Positions 24,825-33,384 of a stretch of DNA of 64,000 bases are shown here, piece after piece. Below the pieces are notes generated by a model that saw nothing but the letters and a program-made list of their open reading frames with translations, ran no database searches and was not told the origin of the DNA. Each line of letters opens with the position of its first letter. Position 1 is the stretch's first letter. This DNA comes from JAPKZH01 sp963715635 (GTDB lineage Bacteria > Acidobacteriota > Aminicenantia > Aminicenantales > UBA4085): the NCBI GenBank assembly GCA_963715635.1, contig OY970261.1, positions 3,472,001 to 3,536,000 of the forward strand. The letters run 5' to 3'. A program made the position numbers and the translations under genes.

Positions 24825-25624
24825 TGGGTGGCAAAATCCTGATCGTCGAAGATGATGCGGTCACGCGGCGCGCCCTTGAGGTGCGGTTGCGCGCCAGCGG
24901 GTATGATACGGTCATGGCCAGCGACGGCATTATGGCCCTGCAGGTTGCCCAAAAGGAAAAACCCGATCTCATCCTCCTGGATCTCGGGCTTCCCGGAGGC
25001 GATGGTCTTAGCGTCATAGCGCGTTTCAGGCAGCTGACGGTGCTGTCATCCATCCCCATCATCGTATTCACGGGCCGCGACGCCGTCCATTGGAAAGAGC
25101 GCGTCCTCGAAGCAGGCGCCATGGCTTTCCTTCCGAAGCCCATAGACAACGAGGCTCTGCTGGCTGCGATTCGCAGCCAGCTGCCGGGAGGCGGGCCGGA
25201 CGATCCCCGGCAGAGGGCTAAAAAGAAAATCATGATCGTCGATGATGACGCAGATATTCGTCTTGCCCTCAGCATCCGCTTGAAGGCGAATGGGTACGAA
25301 ATTGCCTTGGCCGCCGACTCAACGTCCGCCATGACCATCGGCATTAAAGAGAAGCCCGACCTCGTCATCCTGGATCTTGGGTTGCCCGGCGGGGACGGGT
25401 TTTTGTTGATGGAGAGGCTCAAAAAGAACCCCCTTCTGGAACACGCGCCGATCATCGTCCTGAGCGCCTGGGATGCCGCGGCAAACGAAGAGCGGGCACT
25501 TCGGGCAGGCGCCGTTGCCTTCTTCCAGAAACCGGAGAATGATGAGGCGCTACTAGCCGCCGTTCATAAGGCGCTCCACGAACTCCCGGACTCGCCTTCG
25601 GATGACAAACCGGAAAAGACTTGA
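24824..25624 (+). CDS. Stand-alone tandem-receiver response regulator (REC-REC)
   Basis: A 266-residue protein of two CheY-like receivers and no output domain. REC1 has acidic residues Glu9-Asp10-Asp11, phospho-acceptor Asp53 and Lys105. REC2 has Asp140-142, Asp184 and a Lys near residue 234 (FFQKP). Both share the phrase LDLGLPGGDG, so they arose by internal duplication. Without an effector it may act as a phosphorelay shuttle or phosphate sink for the adjacent kinase. Its start overlaps the kinase stop by one base. Confidence 0.92.
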   Translation: MGGKILIVEDDAVTRRALEVRLRASGYDTVMASDGIMALQVAQKEKPDLILLDLGLPGGDGLSVIARFRQLTVLSSIPIIVFTGRDAVHWKERVLEAGAMAFLPKPIDNEALLAAIRSQLPGGGPDDPRQRAKKKIMIVDDDADIRLALSIRLKANGYEIALAADSTSAMTIGIKEKPDLVILDLGLPGGDGFLLMERLKKNPLLEHAPIIVLSAWDAAANEERALRAGAVAFFQKPENDEALLAAVHKALHELPDSPSDDKPEKT

Positions 25625-25889
25625 TTTGTCACTAAAAGTCCAATTTTGTAACTCCCACCGAGACGGTTAAATATTGAATTGACGATATTAAACGCGCCTT
25701 TCTTTCGATCTCAAATGAAGGACAGATTCTAGTGTGCCCTGATCGTGGGCTCTAGAATTCACCGAATTGTCCAGAAGCCTAATCTCCTTGCCTTCAGCCC
25801 GGAGAAGTGGGAGAATACGACCTTATGAAAAGCCGCCGGTCCGGATTGTCGAGCCGCCGGCTCGCCCAAAATTCAATATCGAGGTGACC
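25625..25889. other. Intergenic region between the two-component pair and the M14 genes
   Basis: 265 bp without a supported gene. It contains GATATTAAACGCGCCTT at 25684-25700, which resembles the tail of the conserved hairpin repeat at 30022 (GATATTAAACACCCCT). No clear hairpin or promoter accompanies it. An open frame upstream of 25890 is not secretory and lacks a ribosome site, so it is taken as leader. Confidence 0.4.
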
Positions 25890-27905
25890 ATGAATCATAA
25901 ACGCTGGGTTGTCCTCTTTTTGACCCTTTTTGTTCTGGCGTCAGGGCTAAACGCTGTGGTGTTCGACCGCTATCACACACCCGCGGAGCTCGTCGCCGCC
26001 CTCCAGGAATACGCTCAGGCCAATGCCACAGTGACAAAGGTCTATAAGCTCGCCACGAGCCCCGGCGGCCGGGACGTTGTCATGATCGAGATCGGGCCCG
26101 AGGTTGGGAAAGCGGACAAAACGCTTCCCGCCGTCTTCGTAGGGGCCAACTTCGAGGGCACTATGCCTATCTCGGGCGAGGCGGCCCTTTACCTTGTGAA
26201 GCAGCTCATCGAGAAGGCGGACGTTCGCAAGAACCTGACCTGGTATGTCCTGCCCTGCCCCAACCCCGACGCGACCTCACGTTATTTCAGCAAGCCCCTC
26301 GTCGCGAGCCCGCGGAACGCCAAGCCTCATAACGACGACATGGATGACGCCACGGACGAGGACGGACCCGACGACCTCGACGGCAACGGCATCATTACCA
26401 TGATGAGGGTCAAGGACCCGGCCGGCGAGTGGCTGCCGGTCCCCGGCGAGCCCCGCCTCTTGAAGCGGGCCGACTGGTCCAAGGGCGAGAAAGGCGTCTA
26501 TAAGCTTTACACCGAGGGCCTGGATAATGACGGAGACGGCGAATATAACGAGGACGGACCCGGCGGCGTCGATATCAGCGTCCAGTTCCCGCACTTGTTT
26601 AAGTTTTTCTCTCCCGAAGCGGGCGATTGGCCGGGCAGCGAAGCCGAGAGCTTCGCCCTTATCAAGTTTATGAACGACCACAAAGAGATCGGGCTGACCT
26701 TCGTCTTCGGCTCGACCAATTTCTGTCTGAATCCTCCCCGCGGCGGCCGCAAGGGCGAAGCCGACCTCAACCAGATCAAGATCCCCGAGCGGTTCGCGGG
26801 CTTCCTCGGCACCGACCCAAACAAGACCTACACCATAGCCGAGGTCATGGAAATGGTCAAGCCCCTCGTGCCTGAAGGCATGCAGGTTAACGAGTCGATG
26901 ATCGCGAGCTTCCTCGGCCTTGGCGCGGTCGTCAACCCGCTCCCTGAAGATCTAAAGTTCTACAAGGAGCTTGCGGACAAATACAAGGAATTCCTGAAGA
27001 AGGCCAAGCTCGACGAAAAGCGCCTCGAACCCGCCCAGGACAAGGACGGCTCGTTCGAGCTCTATTCCTACTATCAACTAGGGCTGCCGTCTTTCAGCCT
27101 CGACTTCTGGACCCTGCCCGAAGTCAAGGAGGAGAAGAAGGAACCTGACATCACACCCGACAAGCTGGAGAAGATGACGAATGACGAGTTCACCGCCCTC
27201 GGCGAGGAGAAGGTCGACGCCTTCCTGAAGTCGGCCGGCGCGCCGCCCCAAATCAAAGCCAAACAGCTCTTCGAGGGCCTCAAGTCCGGCCAGATGACGA
27301 CGAAGCAAATGGCCGAGATGATGCGGCAGATGCCCAAGCCGCCGTCCGAGGAAGGGACCGACCCCAAGGAGAAAGCCCTCCTGGCCTGGAGCGATAAGGA
27401 GCTCGGCGGCAAGGGCTTCGTTATTTGGAAAACTTTCAAACACCCGACGCTCGGCAACGTCGAGATTGGAGGCGCTGTGCCTTTCACAGACACGACGCCT
27501 CCGGCCGCGAAGATCGACGCCCTGCTTAAAGGCCAAGTGCCATGGGTCTTCGAGATCGCGGCCAAGATGGCCCGGATCAGGATCGGAAAGACCGAGGTCA
27601 AAGCCCTCGGCGGCGGGATATATACCGTCGAAGCCTGGATCGAAAACGCCGGCTACCTGCCTTACCCGACGGCCATGGGCCGCCGGAACAACCGGAATGT
27701 TCCGGTGATCGTCACTCTCGAGGGCAAGGATATCAGCATCGTTGAAGGAAAGAAACGGAGCCTTATTCCGGCGATCGACGGCAACGGGACGCAGTCGGTC
27801 CGCTGGATTATCCGTGCCGAGAGGCCGGTCAAAGTTGACGTCAAAGCGTCGACTAGGATGGCCTGGGGCGATTCCAAGACCCTCGACCTCGGAGGTGCGA
27901 AATGA
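25890..27905 (+). CDS. Secreted M14 carboxypeptidase-like protein lacking zinc ligands
   Basis: A 671-residue exported protein with a signal peptide (MNHKRWVVLF...GLNA). It has the overall order of the adjacent active M14 protein. The zinc motif position reads ANFEGT (86-91) where the paralogue has IHGNE, so both His and Glu are lost. The third-ligand position reads FGSTNF instead of FHNFGG. It keeps acidic DxDxDG loops (DATDEDGPDDLDGNG, DNDGDGEYNEDG) likely to bind calcium, and has a long helical insert (about 360-500). It is probably a pseudo-peptidase. GAGG lies 5 nt before the ATG. It overlaps the next gene by 4 nt (ATGA). Confidence 0.85.
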   Translation: MNHKRWVVLFLTLFVLASGLNAVVFDRYHTPAELVAALQEYAQANATVTKVYKLATSPGGRDVVMIEIGPEVGKADKTLPAVFVGANFEGTMPISGEAALYLVKQLIEKADVRKNLTWYVLPCPNPDATSRYFSKPLVASPRNAKPHNDDMDDATDEDGPDDLDGNGIITMMRVKDPAGEWLPVPGEPRLLKRADWSKGEKGVYKLYTEGLDNDGDGEYNEDGPGGVDISVQFPHLFKFFSPEAGDWPGSEAESFALIKFMNDHKEIGLTFVFGSTNFCLNPPRGGRKGEADLNQIKIPERFAGFLGTDPNKTYTIAEVMEMVKPLVPEGMQVNESMIASFLGLGAVVNPLPEDLKFYKELADKYKEFLKKAKLDEKRLEPAQDKDGSFELYSYYQLGLPSFSLDFWTLPEVKEEKKEPDITPDKLEKMTNDEFTALGEEKVDAFLKSAGAPPQIKAKQLFEGLKSGQMTTKQMAEMMRQMPKPPSEEGTDPKEKALLAWSDKELGGKGFVIWKTFKHPTLGNVEIGGAVPFTDTTPPAAKIDALLKGQVPWVFEIAAKMARIRIGKTEVKALGGGIYTVEAWIENAGYLPYPTAMGRRNNRNVPVIVTLEGKDISIVEGKKRSLIPAIDGNGTQSVRWIIRAERPVKVDVKASTRMAWGDSKTLDLGGAK

Positions 27906-29668
27906 AGAAGACGCTTTTCCTCATTCTCATCCTGATTTTTGCGATATCCATGCCCAGCCAGACCGCCAAAATCGCGGTCCCGCTTCGGTTTGACCATTAC
28001 TATACGCTGGAGCAGGTCTATGAGGCCGTCCAGGCGATGGCCAAGGCCTATCCGGAGATGACCAAACTCGAGGAGGTCGGGAAGAGCGAGGAGGGCCGTC
28101 CGATCTATGCCGTGACGCTCAACAACCCAAAAACTGGCCCGGCCCTTTCAAAACCCGGGGTCTATGTTGACGGCAACATCCACGGCAACGAGATCCAGGG
28201 CGGGGAAATCTGTCTCTACCTCATCGATTATCTTCTCGGCAATTATGGGAAGAACAAAGACGTCACCGAACTCCTCGACAAGAAAGTCTTCTACGTTATC
28301 CCGGTCGTCAACACGGACGGCCGCTGGCACTTCATGAAGGATGCCAACAGCGCGGACTCCAACCGGAGCCTGCGCATTCCTCTCGACGATGACAAGGACG
28401 GCCTCGTCAACGAGGACTTCCCCGATGACCTCGACGGCGACGGCAGTATTTGCATGATGCGGAAGAAGGACCCCTTCGGCATGTACAAGACCGACCCCGA
28501 GGACCCGAGGCTCATGGTCCCGATCAAGCCGGGCGAGAAGGGAGAATGGACGATCCTCGGCGAGGAAGGGATCGACAACGACGGCGACGGCTTGATCAAT
28601 GAGGATGGGGAGGGCTACGTTGACCCGAACCGGCAATGGGGCTTTGACTGGGCGCCGCAATATGTCGAGAGCGGTGCCGGCGAGTACCCGTTTCAGGCCG
28701 TCGGGCTGAAAGCGCTGGCGCTATGGACCCAGACCAAGACCAATATCTGTATCGGCTGGACGTTCCACAATTTCGGCGGGATGTACCTCCGCGGACCAAG
28801 CCGCAAAGGGCTCGGCGAGTATCCCCAGCAAGACGTTGCAGTCTACGACTACATCGGCAAGCAGGCCGAGCGGATAACGCCCGGTTACAAGTATCTGCTC
28901 AGCTGGAGGGACCTCTACACGACCTACGGAGATTCCCTCGAGTGGCTGTGCCAGACCATGGGGGCTTACGGCTACTGCGGCGAGGTCTTCCAGGCTCAAA
29001 CTGAGACGTTTAAAGCGCAGGGCGAAAGCAAGACCGAACGGCCGTCGGAGGCGGCCGGGGAAAGCCTGCAGAGTCTTTTAATGGGAGACATCATGGACCG
29101 CGAGCGGCTCAAGTATAGCGACAACCTGACCCAGGGCGAGCTCTATAAGTCCTGGAAATCTTTCAAGCACCCGGTCTATGGCGACATCGAGATCGGCGGC
29201 TGGGTTAAGATGAGCAGTCGCCTGGGAGCGCCCTTCATGCTCATCGATCTCGTTCATCGAAACGCCATGGCTATTCTCTTCTCGGCTAAGCACACGCCCG
29301 AGGTCAGCTTGGAGGTAACGGAAGTCAAGAAACTTGAGAGCGATCTCTACCGCGTGCGGACCCGGCTGGCGAACGCCAAGGCTATGCCAACCATGACCTA
29401 TCAGGCTCAGAAAGTCCGGCTCTATCCCAAGGACACCCTCCGGATTTCAGGTGGGAGCGCTAAGGTCGTGGCCGGCGGCGTCCTCACCGACCCCTATAAC
29501 GACCGCGTAAGCTATAAGAAATACCGGCCCGAAGTGCAGTTCCTCGTCGTCCCGGGTTTCGGCAAGACGGAATACCAGTTCATGATCCAGGGCAAGGGGG
29601 AGATCACCGTCCGCTACGAATCGCGGCACGGCGGGACGCTGGAAAAGAAGGTCAAGCTGGAGTCATAA
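27902..29668 (+). CDS. Secreted M14-family zinc carboxypeptidase
   Basis: A 588-residue exported metallocarboxypeptidase with a signal peptide (about 1-21). Zinc ligands are His94 and Glu97 (IHGNE) and His289 (WTFHNFGG). The substrate-binding DPNRQW (241-246) and NTDGR motifs are present, and GYCGEVF holds the candidate catalytic Glu. Between them are two calcium-loop-like inserts, DDDKDGLVNEDFPDDLDGDG and DNDGDGLINEDGEG. The C-terminal about 150 residues look like a beta-sandwich. It is translationally coupled to the degenerate paralogue upstream, so the two may form one complex. It would release C-terminal residues from external peptides. Confidence 0.92.
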   Translation: MKKTLFLILILIFAISMPSQTAKIAVPLRFDHYYTLEQVYEAVQAMAKAYPEMTKLEEVGKSEEGRPIYAVTLNNPKTGPALSKPGVYVDGNIHGNEIQGGEICLYLIDYLLGNYGKNKDVTELLDKKVFYVIPVVNTDGRWHFMKDANSADSNRSLRIPLDDDKDGLVNEDFPDDLDGDGSICMMRKKDPFGMYKTDPEDPRLMVPIKPGEKGEWTILGEEGIDNDGDGLINEDGEGYVDPNRQWGFDWAPQYVESGAGEYPFQAVGLKALALWTQTKTNICIGWTFHNFGGMYLRGPSRKGLGEYPQQDVAVYDYIGKQAERITPGYKYLLSWRDLYTTYGDSLEWLCQTMGAYGYCGEVFQAQTETFKAQGESKTERPSEAAGESLQSLLMGDIMDRERLKYSDNLTQGELYKSWKSFKHPVYGDIEIGGWVKMSSRLGAPFMLIDLVHRNAMAILFSAKHTPEVSLEVTEVKKLESDLYRVRTRLANAKAMPTMTYQAQKVRLYPKDTLRISGGSAKVVAGGVLTDPYNDRVSYKKYRPEVQFLVVPGFGKTEYQFMIQGKGEITVRYESRHGGTLEKKVKLES

Positions 29669-29699
29669 AGAGCTCGATAGGCCGTTTCTTCTCTGAACC

Positions 29700-29905
29700 T
29701 CGAACGTGCTAGAGACCTGCTTTATTTACAAGAAAACCAGCCGCTTCCTGGCATCCTCGAATTCGGGCAGGCGGAATTACATTAATAGCGACGGTTCGAT
29801 CAAACTGCTTTTATCGATCTTTGCAGACCTCGCCCATCCTGCCTTCAACGAGCTTCTCGATGATCTCGTAGTGGACGGCGAAGGTCGAGCCTTTCACGAA
29901 TCTAG
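29700..29905 (-). pseudogene. Decayed N-terminal fragment of a Hanks-type Ser/Thr protein kinase
   Basis: Reading the minus strand from about 29905 gives RFVKGSTFAVHYEIIEKL, then VEGRMGEVCKDR, a stop, and KQFDRTVAINVIPPARI. This follows the start of bacterial STKs (KGTxxxGRYEIIEKLGEGGMGEVYKAED...LDRTVAIKVLPPEL). The glycine loop is damaged, the VAIK lysine is Asn, there is an in-frame stop, and the later similarity (FEDARKRLVFL) is in another frame. The rest of the kinase is absent. The plus-strand open frame over the same bases has no support. Confidence 0.65.
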
Positions 29906-30021
29906 ATACCGCTGATTTATCAGTTATGGTTTGAGAGAAGACAGGCACCAATAAAGGGGGCCCAAATAAGGAACGCGTCTAAATAAAGGCTTTTTTCCGA
30001 AACGCCTTTAAGATTTTTAAC

Positions 30022-30066
30022 TAGTGATATTAAACACCCCTACCCCTCTTGGCCAATCAAGAGGGG
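30022..30066 (-). repeat. Conserved hairpin with tail, copy 2
   Basis: On the minus strand CCCCTCTTGATTGGCCAAGAGGGG forms a stem-loop, followed by TAGGGG and TTTAATATCACTAG. The loop GATTGG and the tail match copy 1 at 13617-13664. It lies 33 bp beyond the 3' end of tRNA-Asp on the same strand and could end that transcript, although no T-run follows. Confidence 0.65.
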
Positions 30067-30098
30067 CCTCAAATAAGGTAGGCGTTTCGGGGGAAGGT

Positions 30099-30175
<77 letters not shown>

Positions 30176-30191
30176 GCTTGAGGGCAGGAGC

Positions 30192-30220
30192 ATTATAGCC
30201 AGCTCAGCCGATTTTTTCAA
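30192..30220 (-). promoter_or_regulatory. tRNA-Asp promoter (TTGAAA-N17-TATAAT)
   Basis: Minus-strand TTGAAA and a perfect TATAAT, exactly 17 bp apart; the -10 box is 16 bp before the mature tRNA 5' end. Confidence 0.7.
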
Positions 30221-30239
30221 GCCGAGATCATCGAGCTCT

Positions 30240-31127
30240 TCACATCTTTTCTAAAGCGGCGATCCGCTCTTCGATCGGCGGGTGCGTGCTGAAGAGCTTA
30301 TTGACCGTGCCCTTGATGTCCTTGAGCGGATTGACAATGTAGAGATGGGCGGTGGCTTTGTTGGCGGCCTCGAGAGGCTCCGTGTCCGCATCGAGCTTCC
30401 TCAGGGCCGAAGCGAGGCCCGGCGGATAGCGGGTGAGCATGGCGCCGCTGGCGTCGGCCAGGAATTCGCGCTTCCGCGAGATGGCCAGCCGGATGAGCTG
30501 AGAGATGATCGGAGAGAGCGCCGCCAGGATGAGGCCAACCACGATGAGGATCGCCCCGGCTCCGCCTTTGTCCCGGCCGCCTTTTCTTCGGCCGCCCCAT
30601 AGAAAGCTCCGCAGGATCCAATCGCTCAAAAGGGCGATCACGCCGACCATGACGACCGTCAGCGTCTGGACGAGGACATCATAATTCTTGATGTGCGACA
30701 TCTCATGAGAGATCACGCCTTCGAGCTCCGCCCGGTTCATCTTTTCCAGGAGCCCGGTGGTCACGCAGATTACGGAGTTCTTGGGATTACGGCCGGTGGC
30801 AAAGGCGTTCGGCGCTGTGTCCTCGATGACATAACAGCGAGGCGCGGGAATGCCCGCCGCAATCGCCAGCCCCTCGACGACATTATAGAGGTATGGAAAT
30901 TCTTCTTTGGTGGCCGGCCGGGCCCGGCTGATGGTCAGGACGATCTTGTCGCTGGCATAATAGCCGGCGAATGCCGATATCGAGGCGATGATGAAAGCGA
31001 GGACAAGGCCGCCCGTACCCATCCCGGCCAGCTGTTCAAACACCCAGGCTAACAAAAAAACGAAGAGAATGAAAAAGAAAACAAGCAGAAACGACTTCCG
31101 CTTGTTGCTGGCGATCTGTTCGTACAT
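30240..31127 (-). CDS. htpX: HtpX-like zinc metalloprotease (M48B)
   Basis: A 295-residue inner-membrane protease for quality control of membrane proteins. Two N-terminal helices (about 15-55) precede the active site VISHEMSHIKNYD, with the HExxH variant HEMSH. Two further helices follow, then a third zinc ligand Glu in SRKREFLADASGA, and the family ending THPPIEERIAALEKM. It is 3 bp downstream of lemA, a pairing common in bacteria. Confidence 0.95.
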   Translation of the reverse strand: MYEQIASNKRKSFLLVFFFILFVFLLAWVFEQLAGMGTGGLVLAFIIASISAFAGYYASDKIVLTISRARPATKEEFPYLYNVVEGLAIAAGIPAPRCYVIEDTAPNAFATGRNPKNSVICVTTGLLEKMNRAELEGVISHEMSHIKNYDVLVQTLTVVMVGVIALLSDWILRSFLWGGRRKGGRDKGGAGAILIVVGLILAALSPIISQLIRLAISRKREFLADASGAMLTRYPPGLASALRKLDADTEPLEAANKATAHLYIVNPLKDIKGTVNKLFSTHPPIEERIAALEKM

Positions 31128-31130
31128 AAA

Positions 31131-31685
31131 CTAAAAGCTGACCTTCACCGGTTCTTTGGCGGCCGGCTCTTCCAGCTCGAAATACTCCTTCTCTTTGAAG
31201 TTGAACATCTTGGCGATGATGTTCGAGGGGAACACCTGCTGTTTCATATTGAACTTCATGACGGTGTCGTTATAGAACTGACGGGCGTAGGCGATTTTCC
31301 CTTCCGTGCCCGCCAGCTCTTCCTGGAGCATCAAGAAATTCTGGTTGGCCTTGAGTTCAGGATAGTTCTCGGCCACGGCGAACAATGTCTTCAGGGCTCC
31401 GCTCAACTGGTTTTCTGCCTGGCCTTGGTCCTTGACCGTGTTGGCGTTGATAGCCTTGGCCCGGGCTTCCGTGACGTTCTGAAAGACTTCCCGCTCGTGC
31501 TTGGCGTAGCCCTTGACCGTCTCCACCAGGTTGGGAATGAGGTCATACCGTCTCTTGAGCTGGACATCTACCTGGGCCCAGGAATTGTCGCACCTGTTTC
31601 TCAGGCTGATCAGACTGTTGTACATGCCGATGGCGATGATCAACAGCGCGCCGATGATTAGGATAAAAATCAGCAATGCTCCCAT
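31131..31685 (-). CDS. lemA: LemA family protein
   Basis: A 184-residue protein with one N-terminal membrane helix (about 3-22) and an alpha-helical body. It carries the family run NSLISLRNRCDNSWAQVDVQ, LIPNLVETVKGYAKHE and ARQFYNDTVMKFN. The function is not established; LemA genes usually accompany M48 peptidase genes, as here. AAGGAG lies 6 nt before the ATG. Confidence 0.95.
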   Translation of the reverse strand: MGALLIFILIIGALLIIAIGMYNSLISLRNRCDNSWAQVDVQLKRRYDLIPNLVETVKGYAKHEREVFQNVTEARAKAINANTVKDQGQAENQLSGALKTLFAVAENYPELKANQNFLMLQEELAGTEGKIAYARQFYNDTVMKFNMKQQVFPSNIIAKMFNFKEKEYFELEEPAAKEPVKVSF

Positions 31686-31846
31686 GGTTCACTCCTTCGA
31701 AAAATTTCGGGTATCGTTCGACCGCTCTCCAGAGACAATGACTCCGAAGAGGGGTCTTTTTTCTCAATCCAAATAAGCATAATGGCAGCCTCCAAAAAAA
31801 TCAAGGGCAATCCACAAATCGTTTCGCTCATGGGGTCATTTTGCAT

Positions 31847-31875
31847 TTGACAGAGGAAAAAGAGAATGTTATATT
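31847..31875 (+). promoter_or_regulatory. Citrate synthase promoter (TTGACA-N17-TATATT)
   Basis: Perfect TTGACA, 17-bp spacer ending in TGT (extended -10), then TATATT. It lies 65 bp upstream of the start codon and leaves room for a leader with AGGAGG. Confidence 0.75.
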
Positions 31876-31940
31876 CTGCTGGCAATTGACGAGGAGAACG
31901 GTCTCATATTTTTATAAAAATCTAATAGGAGGTTAATCGA

Positions 31941-33257
31941 GTGGCTTCATTAAAAGAAAAGTTTGCCGCAAAAATGGTTCCCATGCGCGAGAGAGTCCAG
32001 AAGATTCTCAAAGAGCACGGGGAAATGAAAGTTGGCGACGTGAGCGTCGCCCAGGCCTACGGCGGCATGCGCAGCGTTAAGTGCATGGTCTGGGAAACGT
32101 CCGCTCTTGATCCTATCGAAGGCATCCGCTTCCGCGGCTTCACCATCCCCGAGCTCCGCGAAAAACTCCCCAAGGCGCCCGGTGGAGCCGAGCCCCTTCC
32201 CGAAGGCATCTTCTATCTCCTGTTGACCGGTGATCTCCCGACAGACGACGACGTCAAAGAAATCACCAAGGAATGGCAGAAACGCAGCGCCCTCCCCAAC
32301 TACCTGCTCGACATCTTGAAATCCCTGCCCAAGGACATGCACCCGATGACGCAGTTCTCGCTGGGCATCCTGGCCCTCCAGAAAGACTCGATCTTCGAAC
32401 AGAGATACAGAAAAGGCATGAGCAAGGTCGAGCACTGGGATCCGATGTACGAAGACGCCATGAACCTGCTGGCCAAGCTGCCCTCGATCGCCGGATTCAT
32501 CTACCGCCGAAGCTACAAAGACGACAAGCAGATTCCCGCCGACATGGGCCTCGACTGGGGCGGAAACATGGCCCACATGATCGGCGTCAAGGATGAAGCG
32601 TTTAAAGAGCTGATGCGTCTCTATCTCGTCATCCACAGCGACCACGAAGGCGGAAATGTCTCCGCGCATACCTGCCACCTCGTCGGCTCAGCGCTGTCCG
32701 ATGCGTATTATTCACTGTCCGCCGCCATGGACGGCCTGGCCGGCCCGCTCCATGGATTGGCCAACCAGGAAGTTCTGCGCTGGATCATGGACCTGATGAA
32801 AGCCCTGGGGGGCGTTCCCACGAAGGACCAGCTGGTGAAGTACATCTGGGACACCCTGAATTCCGGAAAAGTCGTTCCCGGATACGGGCATGCCGTTCTC
32901 CGCAAGACCGACCCGAGATATGTCGCCCAGAGAGAATTCGCCCTCAAGCACCTGCCCGACGACGACATTTTCAAGGTCGTCAGCATGGTCTATGAAGTGG
33001 CCCCCGACATCCTGACCCAGCACGGCAAGACAAAGAACCCTTGGCCCAATGTCGACGCCCATTCCGGTTGTCTGCTCTATCACTATGGCGTCACCGAATA
33101 CGACTTCTATACCGTGTTCTTCGGTGTTTCCCGTGCCATGGGCGTCCTGGCCCAATTGATTTGGAGCCGCGCTCTCGGACTTCCGATCGAGAGGCCCAAG
33201 AGCGTCACGACCGATTGGGTCGAAGCTCAGATCAAAGCGGCCGCGCAGCCGAAGTAA
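31941..33257 (+). CDS. gltA: Citrate (Si)-synthase, mitochondrial-like type
   Basis: A 438-residue citrate synthase condensing oxaloacetate and acetyl-CoA. The catalytic segments are recognised as HSDHEGGNVSAHT (first His), GLAGPLHGLANQEV (second His), VPGYGHAVLRKTDPR and NVDAHSGCLLYHYG (Asp). The wording of these motifs and the N-terminus is that of the eukaryotic mitochondrial and related bacterial subgroup, not the hexameric NADH-inhibited E. coli GltA. The start is GTG at 31941 with AGGAGG upstream. It forms a single-gene unit closed by a strong terminator. Confidence 0.95.
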   Translation: MASLKEKFAAKMVPMRERVQKILKEHGEMKVGDVSVAQAYGGMRSVKCMVWETSALDPIEGIRFRGFTIPELREKLPKAPGGAEPLPEGIFYLLLTGDLPTDDDVKEITKEWQKRSALPNYLLDILKSLPKDMHPMTQFSLGILALQKDSIFEQRYRKGMSKVEHWDPMYEDAMNLLAKLPSIAGFIYRRSYKDDKQIPADMGLDWGGNMAHMIGVKDEAFKELMRLYLVIHSDHEGGNVSAHTCHLVGSALSDAYYSLSAAMDGLAGPLHGLANQEVLRWIMDLMKALGGVPTKDQLVKYIWDTLNSGKVVPGYGHAVLRKTDPRYVAQREFALKHLPDDDIFKVVSMVYEVAPDILTQHGKTKNPWPNVDAHSGCLLYHYGVTEYDFYTVFFGVSRAMGVLAQLIWSRALGLPIERPKSVTTDWVEAQIKAAAQPK

Positions 33258-33296
33258 GAGAGATTTCTCTCGACCTTCGCTAATTGAGGAAACAAA

Positions 33297-33329
33297 AAGG
33301 ACGGTCCCGCAAGGGGCCGTCCTTTTTTT
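33297..33329 (+). terminator. Intrinsic terminator of citrate synthase
   Basis: GGACGGTCCC, loop GCAA, GGGGCCGTCC followed by seven T. It is the strongest rho-independent terminator in the window. Confidence 0.9.
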
Positions 33330-33339
33330 ATGGCCCGGG

Positions 33340-33372
33340 TCCTGGCGCCGACCAGCCCCGGTCGGCGCCACC
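33340..33372. repeat. Miniature inverted-repeat copy C: both ends of the 137-bp family joined
   Basis: TGGCGCCGACC, 6-nt loop, GGTCGGCGCCA make a perfect 11-bp stem. The left part (CCGACCAGCCCC) matches one end of copies A and B and the right part (GGTCGGCGCCACCC) the other end of copy A, so this looks like an internal deletion derivative. It sits between the terminator of citrate synthase and the convergent dppA stop. Confidence 0.6.
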
Positions 33373-33384
33373 CGAGCCAAATCA

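Noticed and set aside
29706..29915. A 69-codon plus-strand frame in the gap after the M14 genes
   Set aside because: The minus strand of the same bases matches the start of a Ser/Thr kinase, so the plus frame is incidental to a pseudogene.
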